From JAUIAI01 sp963732405 (lineage in GTDB: Bacteria > Pseudomonadota > Gammaproteobacteria > Burkholderiales > Burkholderiaceae_E), in the NCBI GenBank assembly GCA_963732405.1, contig CAVSZG010000004.1:1-64000 (forward strand): DNA of 64,000 bases. The letters are read 5' to 3'. Shown here piece by piece: positions 26,379 to 34,482 of the stretch. Position numbers and translations under genes: made by a program. How positions within the stretch are numbered: the first letter of the stretch is position 1; each line of letters starts with the position of its first letter. A model generated the notes under the pieces. It was not told the origin of the DNA and did no database searches. It saw nothing but the letters and a program-made list of their open reading frames with translations.

Positions 26379-28658
26379 TCACGCGCGCCCATCGGTACCC
26401 GTGTGGTACCCATAGGCCCCGTATGAACCATATGCCGATTCTTCCCCGTAGTACTTGGAGGCCTTCTCAAAGTCGTGGGCGTTCAGAATCACGCCAAACA
26501 GCGTGACATCGGCATTCTGCAGGCGGGCCAAACCCCGTTTGATCATGCCCACCGGCGTTTCGTTTGCCTTTGCCACAAACACCATTCCTGAGGCCACCCG
26601 GCCAATGGGCAGGGCATCGGAGACGAGTTCGACCGGCGGCGTGTCGATGATGATCATCTCGTAGCGTTCGCGTAACTGATTGATCACTTCCAGGAAACGC
26701 TGCCCCATGAGTTGATCGAGCGGATTGTTCCGCATCGTGCCAGCGCGGATTACGGTGATCTGCAGTTCTTCGGAATGATTGAGACAGATTTCGATCGCAG
26801 TACCGGCAATGATGTCGGAGATGCCCGGTCCGTCCGCGGGCAGATTCAAGTACTCGGCGATCGAGGGTTTGCGTAGATCACAATCGATGAGCAGGGTCTT
26901 GCGGGTCCGGCCAGCTTCAATAGCCGCGTTGATCGCCAGCGTCGATTTACCTTCGCCCGGCACGGACGAGGTAAAGGCCACAATCGGGCAGGGCTCGCCA
27001 TGGGTGGCGAGCCTGATGCCCGTGAGCGCGGTTCGCACCGATTCGGCAATGAGTGATCGGGAATCCGAATGCTGGATCAAGGCCAGATTGGCCAATTGGG
27101 CACGCTTGGCCTTGGGTACAGCGGCCAGCAGTTCGGCCCCAAGGCGCTCGCCGACATCATCGCTGGAGCGAAGCACCGATGATTGAATCTCAAGGCTGAT
27201 CGCCAGCGCGCCGGCCAACAACAGACCGCCCAGGCCGGCCAACAGCACGATCAAGGCCTTGCGGGGCTTGACCGGATACATCGGTACGACGGCCGAGTCA
27301 ACAGTGCGAGCGACGGGGTTCTTGAAATCAGCCGTCGCATCGGTTTCCTTGACGCGCGACAGGAATGTTTCGTACAGACGGCGATTGGTCGCCACATCAC
27401 GCTCGAGTGAATCCAGGCTGCCCTGAAAACGGTTCAGGTTCTGAATGTCGCCGCGCGACTGCTTGAGTTCTTCTTCGATGGCCTGCTCGGTGGCGCGCGC
27501 AACTTCGTATTCCTTGGAGATGCTGGCAATGACCGCTTCGGACTGGGCGCGGGTATTCGCCTGGGCGGCTTCGAGTTCGACCTTGGCCTGTTGATAAAGC
27601 GGGTGAGCCGGCCCGAGCGATTGGCCCAGTTCGGTGAGCTTGGCCTGCGCGGTTGTTTCGGCCTGGCGCGCACCGGCCACGGCCGGGTTGTTGAACACCG
27701 TGGGCACCTGATATCGATTGGCCGCACCGCGCCGCACCTGACTGAAAACCTGGGCGGCTTCAGCGCGAGCGATACGCGCCTGAACCAGGCGGGTGGACGC
27801 CGTTTCTAGCTGGCTGACCGACCCACCCATGGTCGCATTCGGCGTGGCAACGATGCCGGACTCTTCGCGAAACTTCTGTAACGCCTGCTCGGACTGGTCA
27901 AGCGTCATCTTGAGTTCAGACAGTCGGCCCGACAGCCAGTTGCCAGCTTTCTGCGCCATTTCGAAGCGGGCATCCAGGTCGGCTCGCACGTACTGATCCG
28001 CGATGGTATTGACGATTTCGGCCGCCAGCTCGGGATCGGGCGACTCATAGTTCACCTCAATGAGCTGACTCTGGCGCACCGGCGTGACTGTAATGTTGCG
28101 TTGGATCTTTTCAGTGACCAAGGCGAGCGCAGTATCCGCATCGATGATTCGGTCGGTGGGTGGCTTGTTCGTGAGCACCGACTCGAGCAGTGGCAACACC
28201 GGTGCCAGCCAGCTCTGCTCGCGCAGGCGTTCGAGCAGGGGGCTGGGCGTGGTCTGGCGGGGGTCGAAGGCGGGATGGGTATCGAGCTTCATCGCCTGCA
28301 CGACCCGTGTGGCTACATCACGGCTCTGGATGAATGCGGTCTGGGTTTGGACATTTTCGCGGGTGGTGCCCGCCGGGCCGGCATACAGCTCTTCGATCGA
28401 GACGATCTTCTGGTTGCCTTCCTCCAGCTTGAGCATCGTGGTGGCTTGATAGATCGGGGTGGCCAGGTTGACCAAGCCCGCGGCCAGAATGATCGACAGG
28501 AGGGTGAGCGCACCGATCAGCCACTTGCGGGCGCGCAACATGCGCAGATAGGCTGCAATGGTAGGCGCGGCACCCGCCGCCATTTGTTCGAGCGGCGCGG
28601 TCAGAGCGCGGCGGGTCTCGGCGGTTCCGTAGCTGGGCAGTGCTTCTGGTTTATTCAT
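26379..28658 (-). CDS. Wzc-type bacterial tyrosine kinase and chain-length determinant
   Basis: A 759-residue inner-membrane co-polymerase. A first transmembrane segment (residues about 45-70) leads to the periplasmic Wzz domain (PIYQATTMLKLEEGN), followed by a long coiled-coil region. A second membrane segment near residue 465 follows (ALIVLLAGLGGLLLAGALAI). The cytoplasmic ATPase domain has Walker A SSVPGEGKSTLAIN, A' LLIDCDLRKPS and Walker B IIIDTPP. The end is a Tyr cluster (YYGEESAYGSYGAYGYH), the autophosphorylation tail. It controls polymer length and export, normally with a Wza channel and a Wzb phosphatase, neither of which is in the window. It is convergent with the dehydratase gene. 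Confidence 0.93.
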   Translation of the reverse strand: MNKPEALPSYGTAETRRALTAPLEQMAAGAAPTIAAYLRMLRARKWLIGALTLLSIILAAGLVNLATPIYQATTMLKLEEGNQKIVSIEELYAGPAGTTRENVQTQTAFIQSRDVATRVVQAMKLDTHPAFDPRQTTPSPLLERLREQSWLAPVLPLLESVLTNKPPTDRIIDADTALALVTEKIQRNITVTPVRQSQLIEVNYESPDPELAAEIVNTIADQYVRADLDARFEMAQKAGNWLSGRLSELKMTLDQSEQALQKFREESGIVATPNATMGGSVSQLETASTRLVQARIARAEAAQVFSQVRRGAANRYQVPTVFNNPAVAGARQAETTAQAKLTELGQSLGPAHPLYQQAKVELEAAQANTRAQSEAVIASISKEYEVARATEQAIEEELKQSRGDIQNLNRFQGSLDSLERDVATNRRLYETFLSRVKETDATADFKNPVARTVDSAVVPMYPVKPRKALIVLLAGLGGLLLAGALAISLEIQSSVLRSSDDVGERLGAELLAAVPKAKRAQLANLALIQHSDSRSLIAESVRTALTGIRLATHGEPCPIVAFTSSVPGEGKSTLAINAAIEAGRTRKTLLIDCDLRKPSIAEYLNLPADGPGISDIIAGTAIEICLNHSEELQITVIRAGTMRNNPLDQLMGQRFLEVINQLRERYEMIIIDTPPVELVSDALPIGRVASGMVFVAKANETPVGMIKRGLARLQNADVTLFGVILNAHDFEKASKYYGEESAYGSYGAYGYHTGTDGRA

Positions 28659-29182
28659 CTTCGATCTGTTGTTACCTGGTCGACTGGACTAGCCGCCAAT
28701 CGGCCGGCCGGGAAAGATACAGCCTCGCGCTGCAATTTTGGACGAGACACCGGGGTGGAATCGTGACAAAGATCATCAAATTCCATTCGACTGACGAATG
28801 TTGCCCCGATCATCAATATCGGTCCACCAACCGCGAGTTGGTCATGCGAGGTTCTCGCCTGACCAACTCGGCTGAAGACAATAGCAAGATGGCGGGTCAA
28901 CCGCTGCCACTTGATACTGGGAATGTGTGTCAGATGGTGGACCGATTCAATGACAGAAGCTGTCCTGATCGACCTATGGTCTGCCAGTCAAAACACCAGC
29001 ACGACCGCCCCCACGAATTCATAGGCCGGAAACTATTATTCCGGAGAAGCCCGCATCGGCCAAGCGGTTTTCCGCATCACCGAAGTGTTTTTGCATTGTG
29101 GTAAATTAAACGTGAGCAGATTCTGACTGACGATCTCCCCGACGCGCGATCGAAGATTTTTACGCTGCAATTTGGTGGCCGG
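28659..29182. other. Intergenic region between divergent wzc-type and beta-helix genes
   Basis: About 520 bases with no convincing gene on either strand, lower in G+C than the flanking coding sequence, and presumably carrying divergent promoters. Its outstanding element is the long near-perfect hairpin at 28834-28870, listed separately. No clean -35/-10 pair could be assigned. Confidence 0.5.
28834..28870. promoter_or_regulatory. Long near-perfect inverted repeat upstream of the wzc-type gene
   Basis: Arms CGAGTTGGTCA and TGACCAACTCG are perfect 11-base complements. The bases between them contain a nested repeat, GCGAG-GTT-CTCGC, separated only by one mismatched pair (T/C). The whole 37-base element therefore folds into one stem of 16 pairs with a three-base loop. 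It lacks a T-run, lies 176 bases before the wzc-type start and 312 bases before the beta-helix gene. It could be an RNA structure in a leader or a dimeric-regulator site. Confidence 0.6.
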
Positions 29183-30700
29183 ATGCTGGCCGCATTGGTC
29201 ATCGCCATGGTTGCTCAGGGGGTGGCGCCGCGCGCCTCGCACCGTCCGGAGCCGTCCCCGCTGACCGCTCCCGCTGGGGCCGTTCATGGTTTTGAGGTTG
29301 AGGTGTCGCGACCAGCCTGCGACCCCGCCGATCCGTCGGTACGGTCCATCAAGACGGACGCCGACTGGGCCAGCCTCGCCGACCCACGCTGGCGAGTATT
29401 TTGCGTCGCCCCCGGCGACTACAGGGCGCTGGGTGCAATCCGAATCAATCGCCATGGTTCCCCTGGAAGGCCGCTGGTGCTGCGCCGAGACGACGACGCT
29501 GGCCAAGACGGCCAGCACCCGGTCAGGCTGGGTGCCGACCAGCGAGCAATCGTGCGCAAACTGGTGTTCGCCGACGCGTCGCATTGGGTTGTCGACGGCC
29601 TGGCGATTCTCAACGATGACGTCGACCGGCGGCTGGAAAACCGAACGCTGACGCTGAGCCCTCGCGCCCACCATATCGTGGTCCAGCGGTCGCTGGTCGA
29701 GGGGGGGCGAGTGGCGGTGTGGATCGACGGCGCCCAGCACAATACCCTTCAGCGTAGCGTGGTGCGGCGCACAATTTCCACGGATGACGATGACAACTGC
29801 ATCAACCTGGAGGGTCGGCCGAATCAGCAAGTGCACGGCAACCGGATCGTCGCCAATGAGGTTTATGACTGCACCGACAGTCTGCAACTGGTGACGCTAC
29901 CCGACAGCGCCGGCAATCTCACGTTCCCGGGCACGATCGTGGCCGACAACGACTTCTACCTGACCCCGGCGATGTACACCGATTGCACCGGCAACCCCGA
30001 CCCTCACGGCAATTGCTCCACCGCCGAGGGGCGCTTCGACATCAAGGGTGGCGGCAGTAATGACACGCCCGCTGGCCGCGTGCTCATCGTCGGTAACCGG
30101 ATCTGGGGCGCTCGCCGCACCGACCCGGTGTCGCACCATGGGTCAAGTTGGGGTGGTGGCATCGACGTGTGCTGTGGCCGGCAGATCGGTCATCTGGTGA
30201 TCGAGGGTAATCTGGTGTTCGACAACGATCGCGGAATCTCGGTGTCGGGCACCGGTACCCATGGCATCGTGGTCAGACACAACGTGGTTGCGGACACACG
30301 GCGCACCGGCGACTGGGCCGGCTATGCGTTACTGTCGGCCACCGATTCGCGTGGCACGCAGTGGGTCGGCAATCTGATTGCCCGGGCGCACCTGTGGGGC
30401 CAGTTCGACGGTGTCGGCGACACGGTACGCTGCAACCTGGTTATCGACGCGGCCGACGGTCGATCGGATCGAAGCGCCAAGCTGGTTGACAACCTCCAGC
30501 TACCGACCCACGGGCAGCAACGGTCGAAGTCGCCGACTGCCGAATCGGTGGTGCCGGTAATTCCTTCCCCAGGATCCCTCTGCACAACCATCAAGCGACT
30601 CACCGGCCCGGAGCGGGTCTGCCTGGCCGAGGCCAGCCTGTTGACCGCCGCGAGAGGCCTGTGGCATTGCGCCCACGCCTGGGCCGATCTTCCGCGCTAG
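29183..30700 (+). CDS. Secreted parallel beta-helix protein (paralog of the 56-58 kb lipoprotein)
   Basis: A 505-residue protein with an N-terminal hydrophobic segment (MLAALVIAMVAQGVAP) and no lipobox Cys, so probably periplasmic or secreted. The body from about residue 90 to 420 shows the repeating short beta-strand pattern of right-handed parallel beta-helices (HHIVVQRSLVEGG, NTLQRSVV, HLVIEGNLVFDN). That fold is common in polysaccharide lyases, epimerases and hydrolases. It shares long blocks almost unchanged with the later lipoprotein: DDDNCINLEGRP, YDCTDSLQLVTL, DFYLTPAMYTDC, EGRFDIKGGG and GIDVCCGR. No family name is recognised. It precedes the SxtJ/carbamoyltransferase cassette in the same direction, by 117 bases. 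Confidence 0.75.
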   Translation: MLAALVIAMVAQGVAPRASHRPEPSPLTAPAGAVHGFEVEVSRPACDPADPSVRSIKTDADWASLADPRWRVFCVAPGDYRALGAIRINRHGSPGRPLVLRRDDDAGQDGQHPVRLGADQRAIVRKLVFADASHWVVDGLAILNDDVDRRLENRTLTLSPRAHHIVVQRSLVEGGRVAVWIDGAQHNTLQRSVVRRTISTDDDDNCINLEGRPNQQVHGNRIVANEVYDCTDSLQLVTLPDSAGNLTFPGTIVADNDFYLTPAMYTDCTGNPDPHGNCSTAEGRFDIKGGGSNDTPAGRVLIVGNRIWGARRTDPVSHHGSSWGGGIDVCCGRQIGHLVIEGNLVFDNDRGISVSGTGTHGIVVRHNVVADTRRTGDWAGYALLSATDSRGTQWVGNLIARAHLWGQFDGVGDTVRCNLVIDAADGRSDRSAKLVDNLQLPTHGQQRSKSPTAESVVPVIPSPGSLCTTIKRLTGPERVCLAEASLLTAARGLWHCAHAWADLPR

Positions 30701-30817
30701 AATCGTGGCGCGGCTGCGCCGATCTGGCCCTTGCCGGTGCCAGGCGACAGGGCATCACCCTGCTCGCCAATTTCTCGACGCGGTCTCTATAACTCTCCTC
30801 AACGGGTCATTCACACG

Positions 30818-31222
30818 ATGAGCGATACGCCCAGCGACCGGGCCACGAGCCTGAGTCGTTCGCAACTCGTCGATGCCGGCATGGCGTTCACCTTGCTGGC
30901 TTTGATTGCCCTCTGGTTGTTGCCCGACCGGCGATGGCTGCTCGGGCTGGCCGCGATGCTGTTGTTGGTCACGATGACCGTTCCGGCCGTATTGAGTCCG
31001 GTTGCTCGCGCCTGGTATGCGCTGTCACATGCACTCGGTGCAGTGATGTCGCGGGTGTTGTTGTCGGTGGTTTTCGTGGTGGTCGTAGTGCCGATCGGCT
31101 GGGCGGTGCAGCGGCTTGGAAGCGATCCGATGGGCCGGCGTTCATTTCGCCGGCGTGAGGGTTCGCTGTTTGTTGAACGGCGCCGCACTTACACGGCGAG
31201 TGATCTGACGAATCCCTACTGA
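30818..31222 (+). CDS. SxtJ-like small membrane protein
   Basis: The ATG at 30818 gives a 134-residue protein. Two or three hydrophobic segments (MAFTLLALIALWLLP, LLGLAAMLLLVTMTVPAVL, VLLSVVFVVVVVPIGWAV) are followed by a short polar C-terminus (RLGSDPMGRRSFRRREGS). This matches the SxtJ family, named from the saxitoxin cluster and often seen beside a NodU-type carbamoyltransferase in polysaccharide loci. Its function is unknown. An in-frame start further upstream would add no recognisable sequence. The next gene starts 10 bases after its stop. Confidence 0.72.
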   Translation: MSDTPSDRATSLSRSQLVDAGMAFTLLALIALWLLPDRRWLLGLAAMLLLVTMTVPAVLSPVARAWYALSHALGAVMSRVLLSVVFVVVVVPIGWAVQRLGSDPMGRRSFRRREGSLFVERRRTYTASDLTNPY

Positions 31223-31232
31223 GGTCGATTGA

Positions 31233-31382
31233 ATGGAGTTCATGCGAGACTTATTCGGGTTCATCGGCAGTCGCAAGAAATTCTGGCTGCTGCCGGCAAT
31301 CTTGATCCTGCTGATCATGGGCGTGCTGATCGTGGTGTCCGGAGGGAGCGCGCTGTCGCCATTCATCTACACCCTGTTCTGA
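31233..31382 (+). CDS. 49-residue DUF5989 membrane microprotein (SxtK-like)
   Basis: A very short gene between the SxtJ-like and carbamoyltransferase genes. The product begins MEFMRDLFGFIGSRKKFW, has one hydrophobic helix (LLPAILILLIMGVLIVV) and ends GSALSPFIYTLF. The RKKFWLLP motif and the SALxPFIYTLF end are the DUF5989 pattern, so the call is stronger than the length suggests. An ATG three codons downstream is an alternative start. Spacing of 10 and 17 bases to its neighbours implies one transcript. The protein probably sits in the inner membrane with SxtJ and the carbamoyltransferase, but no activity is known. Confidence 0.78.
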   Translation: MEFMRDLFGFIGSRKKFWLLPAILILLIMGVLIVVSGGSALSPFIYTLF

Positions 31383-31399
31383 ATCCGGGCGCCCGTTCG

Positions 31400-33265
31400 A
31401 TGGACGAGGGCGCCACGGCGACCACCAACATTGTCGGTCTGTCCGCTTTCTACCACGATAGCGCTGCCGCGTTGCTTGTTGACGGTCAGCTGATTGCTGC
31501 CGCGCAGGAGGAGCGCTTTACGCGCAAACGCCATGACCAGGCCTTTCCGGCTCATGCGCTGCGTTATGTGCTCGACGAAGCCGGCATCGAGCTAGCCGAC
31601 GTCGACCAGATCGTCTTTTACGACAAGCCTTATCTGAAGTTCGAGCGGCTCATCGAAACCTACCATCGGTTTTCCCCGCATGGATTGCGCAGCTTCCTAT
31701 CGGCGATGCCGGTTTGGCTCAAGGACAAGCTGTTCCTCAAGCGCGTGTTGCGTGATGAGCTCAACAAGATCCAGCCCGGCCAGTACACGATACGGTTCCC
31801 AGAGCATCACCTGTCACACGCGGCCAGCGCGTATTATCCGTCGCCATTTGCCGAGGCGGCAATCCTGACAGTCGACGGCGTTGGCGAGTGGACCACGACG
31901 TCGATCGCGCATGGCCAGGGTAACGAAATCAGCACCATCAAGGAAATTCACTTTCCGCATTCGCTCGGTCTGCTGTATTCGGCCTTTACCTATTACTGCG
32001 GATTTCGTGTCAACAGCGGCGAATACAAGCTCATGGGGTTGGCGCCATACGGGCATGACAGCTCGGCGCAGACGGCGGCGTTCATTCGCACAATTTACGA
32101 TGAGCTGATCGATCTGCGCGCCGACGGCTCGTACTCTCTGAACCTGGATTATTTTGACTATCCGACCGGGCAGACGATGACCGATGACGGGCGCTGGGAG
32201 CGTCTGTTCGATCTGCCGCGTCGCCGGTCTGACGATCCGCTGACCCAGCCCTACATGAACCTAGCGCTGGCGGTTCAGCGAGTTACGGAACAGGCGGTCG
32301 ACCGATTGGCCAGCACCGCGCTGGCCGAGACGGGCAGCGACAACCTGGTGTTGGCTGGGGGCGTGGCGCTCAATTGCGTGGCCAATGGCAAGCTGCTGCA
32401 GCGAGCACCAGCGCCAGCACTCTGGATCCAGCCGGCCGCTGGCGACGCGGGCGGTGCGGTCGGCGCGGCCTATGCGATGTGGCACATCGGCCTGCAGCGT
32501 CCGCGCACGCCAGCCGCGCCTGACGGCATGGCCAATGCCTATCTGGGGCCGGCCTTCGACGAGCGCGCGGTGCGCCGGCTGCAGTCGCGCTACGGCGCGG
32601 TGGCGCAGCGGTTCGCCGATGTCGATGCGCTGTGCGCGGACACGGCCGCGCATCTGGCTGCCGGGCAGGTGGTGGGCTGGTTTCAGGGGCGCATGGAGTT
32701 CGGCCCGCGTGCGCTAGGCAATCGCAGTATTCTGGGCGATCCACGTGACCCGCAGATGCAACGACGCATCAACCTGAAGACCAAGTTTCGCGAAGGCTTT
32801 CGACCGTTTGCACCGATCGTGCTGGCCGATAAGGCGGCTGAGTATTTTGAGCTGGCCGTACCGTCTCCCTACATGCTGATCACGGCGCCCGTGGTCAAGT
32901 CGATTCGCCGCGAAACGCCAGTCGGGCTGGACCAGGCCGAGTTGCATGAGCGTCTGTACTTTGAGCGATCGTCGCTACCGGCTATCACTCACGTCGACTA
33001 CTCGGCAAGGGTACAGACCGTGACCGAGCAGGCCAATCCGCGCTGCTACCGGCTACTGAGCGCGTTCGAGGCCTTGACCGGCGTACCGGTGCTGATCAAC
33101 ACCAGCTTCAACGTCCGCGGCGAGCCAATCGTGTGCACGCCCGATGACGCGTATCGCTGTTTCATGCAAAGCGAGATCGATGTACTGGTGATCGGCGAGG
33201 CGTTGTTCGTCAAGGGCGAGCAGCCGGACTGGCGCGGCCCGGTTGCGCAGTTTGCCCCGGACTGA
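31400..33265 (+). CDS. NodU/CmcH-family O-carbamoyltransferase (SxtI-like)
   Basis: A 621-residue enzyme that uses carbamoyl phosphate and ATP to carbamoylate a hydroxyl group. The N-terminal YrdC-fused ASKHA-like domain has GLSAFYHDSAAALL, EERFTRKRHD and the metal-binding HHLSHAASAYYPSPF. EYKLMGLAPYG, LAGGVALNCVANGKL and the C-terminal REGFRPFAPIV and LINTSFNVRGEPIV are further signatures. The ATG at 31400 opens the typical N-terminus. In this setting the acceptor is likely a sugar of the surface polysaccharide, by analogy with NodU acting on Nod factor; that is inference. Confidence 0.92.
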   Translation: MDEGATATTNIVGLSAFYHDSAAALLVDGQLIAAAQEERFTRKRHDQAFPAHALRYVLDEAGIELADVDQIVFYDKPYLKFERLIETYHRFSPHGLRSFLSAMPVWLKDKLFLKRVLRDELNKIQPGQYTIRFPEHHLSHAASAYYPSPFAEAAILTVDGVGEWTTTSIAHGQGNEISTIKEIHFPHSLGLLYSAFTYYCGFRVNSGEYKLMGLAPYGHDSSAQTAAFIRTIYDELIDLRADGSYSLNLDYFDYPTGQTMTDDGRWERLFDLPRRRSDDPLTQPYMNLALAVQRVTEQAVDRLASTALAETGSDNLVLAGGVALNCVANGKLLQRAPAPALWIQPAAGDAGGAVGAAYAMWHIGLQRPRTPAAPDGMANAYLGPAFDERAVRRLQSRYGAVAQRFADVDALCADTAAHLAAGQVVGWFQGRMEFGPRALGNRSILGDPRDPQMQRRINLKTKFREGFRPFAPIVLADKAAEYFELAVPSPYMLITAPVVKSIRRETPVGLDQAELHERLYFERSSLPAITHVDYSARVQTVTEQANPRCYRLLSAFEALTGVPVLINTSFNVRGEPIVCTPDDAYRCFMQSEIDVLVIGEALFVKGEQPDWRGPVAQFAPD

Positions 33266-33273
33266 GCCGAACG

Positions 33274-34470
33274 ATGACGCGACAACGGCTGTTCATGCTG
33301 TTATACGTCACCGCGTTGCTGGCGCTCGCCGCGCTTGCGCTCGAACTCGGCGGTGCCTATATCCTGCATGCCAAGGACCAGGGCGAAGACGTACGCAGCG
33401 GCGCACGGCACTTGTATCACCCGTATCGGTCCCACCAGCTCAATCCGGACTATCTGCGCGAGTTCGACACGCACGGCGCGAAGGTGCATTCGGTCGACGG
33501 CTTTCGCAGCGACACCGAGTACAGCATTGACAAGCCTGCCGATACGATCCGGATCATCATGCTGGGCGGATCGGCCCTGTATGGCATCGGCGCCACCGAC
33601 CCGTATCCTCAGGTGCCGACGTTGCGCAACGACGAAACCATCTCATGGCATCTCGAGAAGATGTTGCGCGAGCGGCTGGTCGCGGCGGCACCGGGCAGGC
33701 GGCTCGAAGTGATCAACGCGTCCGCGGCGGCCTATACCACCTGGCATCATTTGGTGTATATCAACGAGACCTTGCTCGATTACCGGCCCGATCTGCTGGT
33801 GTTCCTGGACGGCCACAACGATTTTTATCACTACGCGCCTTACAACAACTGGCAAGACTACCGCGGAGGCACCGAAGAACTGACCTCGCACTTCGATGCA
33901 CGTGATGCGTGGTTCACCGGACTCACGTTGGTGCGCTATCTCGCGCGGTTCAGTAACTTCTTCATGGCCCTTGAAAAGTATCTGCAGGCCGATTGGCCCG
34001 CGGTCGATGGCCCGCGCTTTGCGCAAAGCGGCCGGGTGCGTGACCCTGGCCCGCCGTTCCCGGCAAATGTTGACCGCATCCTGGATGAGTCGATCTTCAA
34101 GTCGTATGTGCAGATTCAGGCGCTCGGAAAAATGTTCGACTTCGACCTGCAGGTTTTTCTGCAGCCGCAGCTCGCGCTCGAAGACACGGCCAGGCTGTCA
34201 GCGGCCGATCGCGATCTGCAGCGAATCACCGCCGGGATCGAGATCAATCCGCGTCGCGCCGAGATTCGTCCGCTGTTCGCCGCACAGTTCGCCCGCCATG
34301 ATATCGAGTTCCACGATATTGCCGAGATCGCCGCACCCGAATACGCCGACACTCAGCTCTATATCGACTACTGCCACTTGACGCCGGCAGGGTCGCAGCG
34401 TGTCGCCGCGCGCCTGCTCGAAGCGGTATGGGCGCGCCTGGAGCAGCGCCTGGCCAGGATGAGGCACTGA
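33274..34470 (+). CDS. SGNH/GDSL-type hydrolase or acyltransferase, membrane anchored
   Basis: A 398-residue protein with an N-terminal membrane anchor (LFMLLYVTALLALAALALELGGAYIL). The SGNH blocks are recognisable: IIMLGGSALYGIGA (nucleophile Ser), NASAAAYTT, VFLDGHNDFYHY and the DxxH pair in IDYCHLTPAGS. The catalytic part is therefore probably periplasmic. Members of this type remove or add acyl groups on sugars. It starts 8 bases after the carbamoyltransferase and ends the SxtJ-DUF5989-carbamoyltransferase-SGNH cassette, convergent with an asparagine synthetase-like gene. Confidence 0.82.
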   Translation: MTRQRLFMLLYVTALLALAALALELGGAYILHAKDQGEDVRSGARHLYHPYRSHQLNPDYLREFDTHGAKVHSVDGFRSDTEYSIDKPADTIRIIMLGGSALYGIGATDPYPQVPTLRNDETISWHLEKMLRERLVAAAPGRRLEVINASAAAYTTWHHLVYINETLLDYRPDLLVFLDGHNDFYHYAPYNNWQDYRGGTEELTSHFDARDAWFTGLTLVRYLARFSNFFMALEKYLQADWPAVDGPRFAQSGRVRDPGPPFPANVDRILDESIFKSYVQIQALGKMFDFDLQVFLQPQLALEDTARLSAADRDLQRITAGIEINPRRAEIRPLFAAQFARHDIEFHDIAEIAAPEYADTQLYIDYCHLTPAGSQRVAARLLEAVWARLEQRLARMRH

Positions 34471-34482
34471 ACGGCGCGCTCA

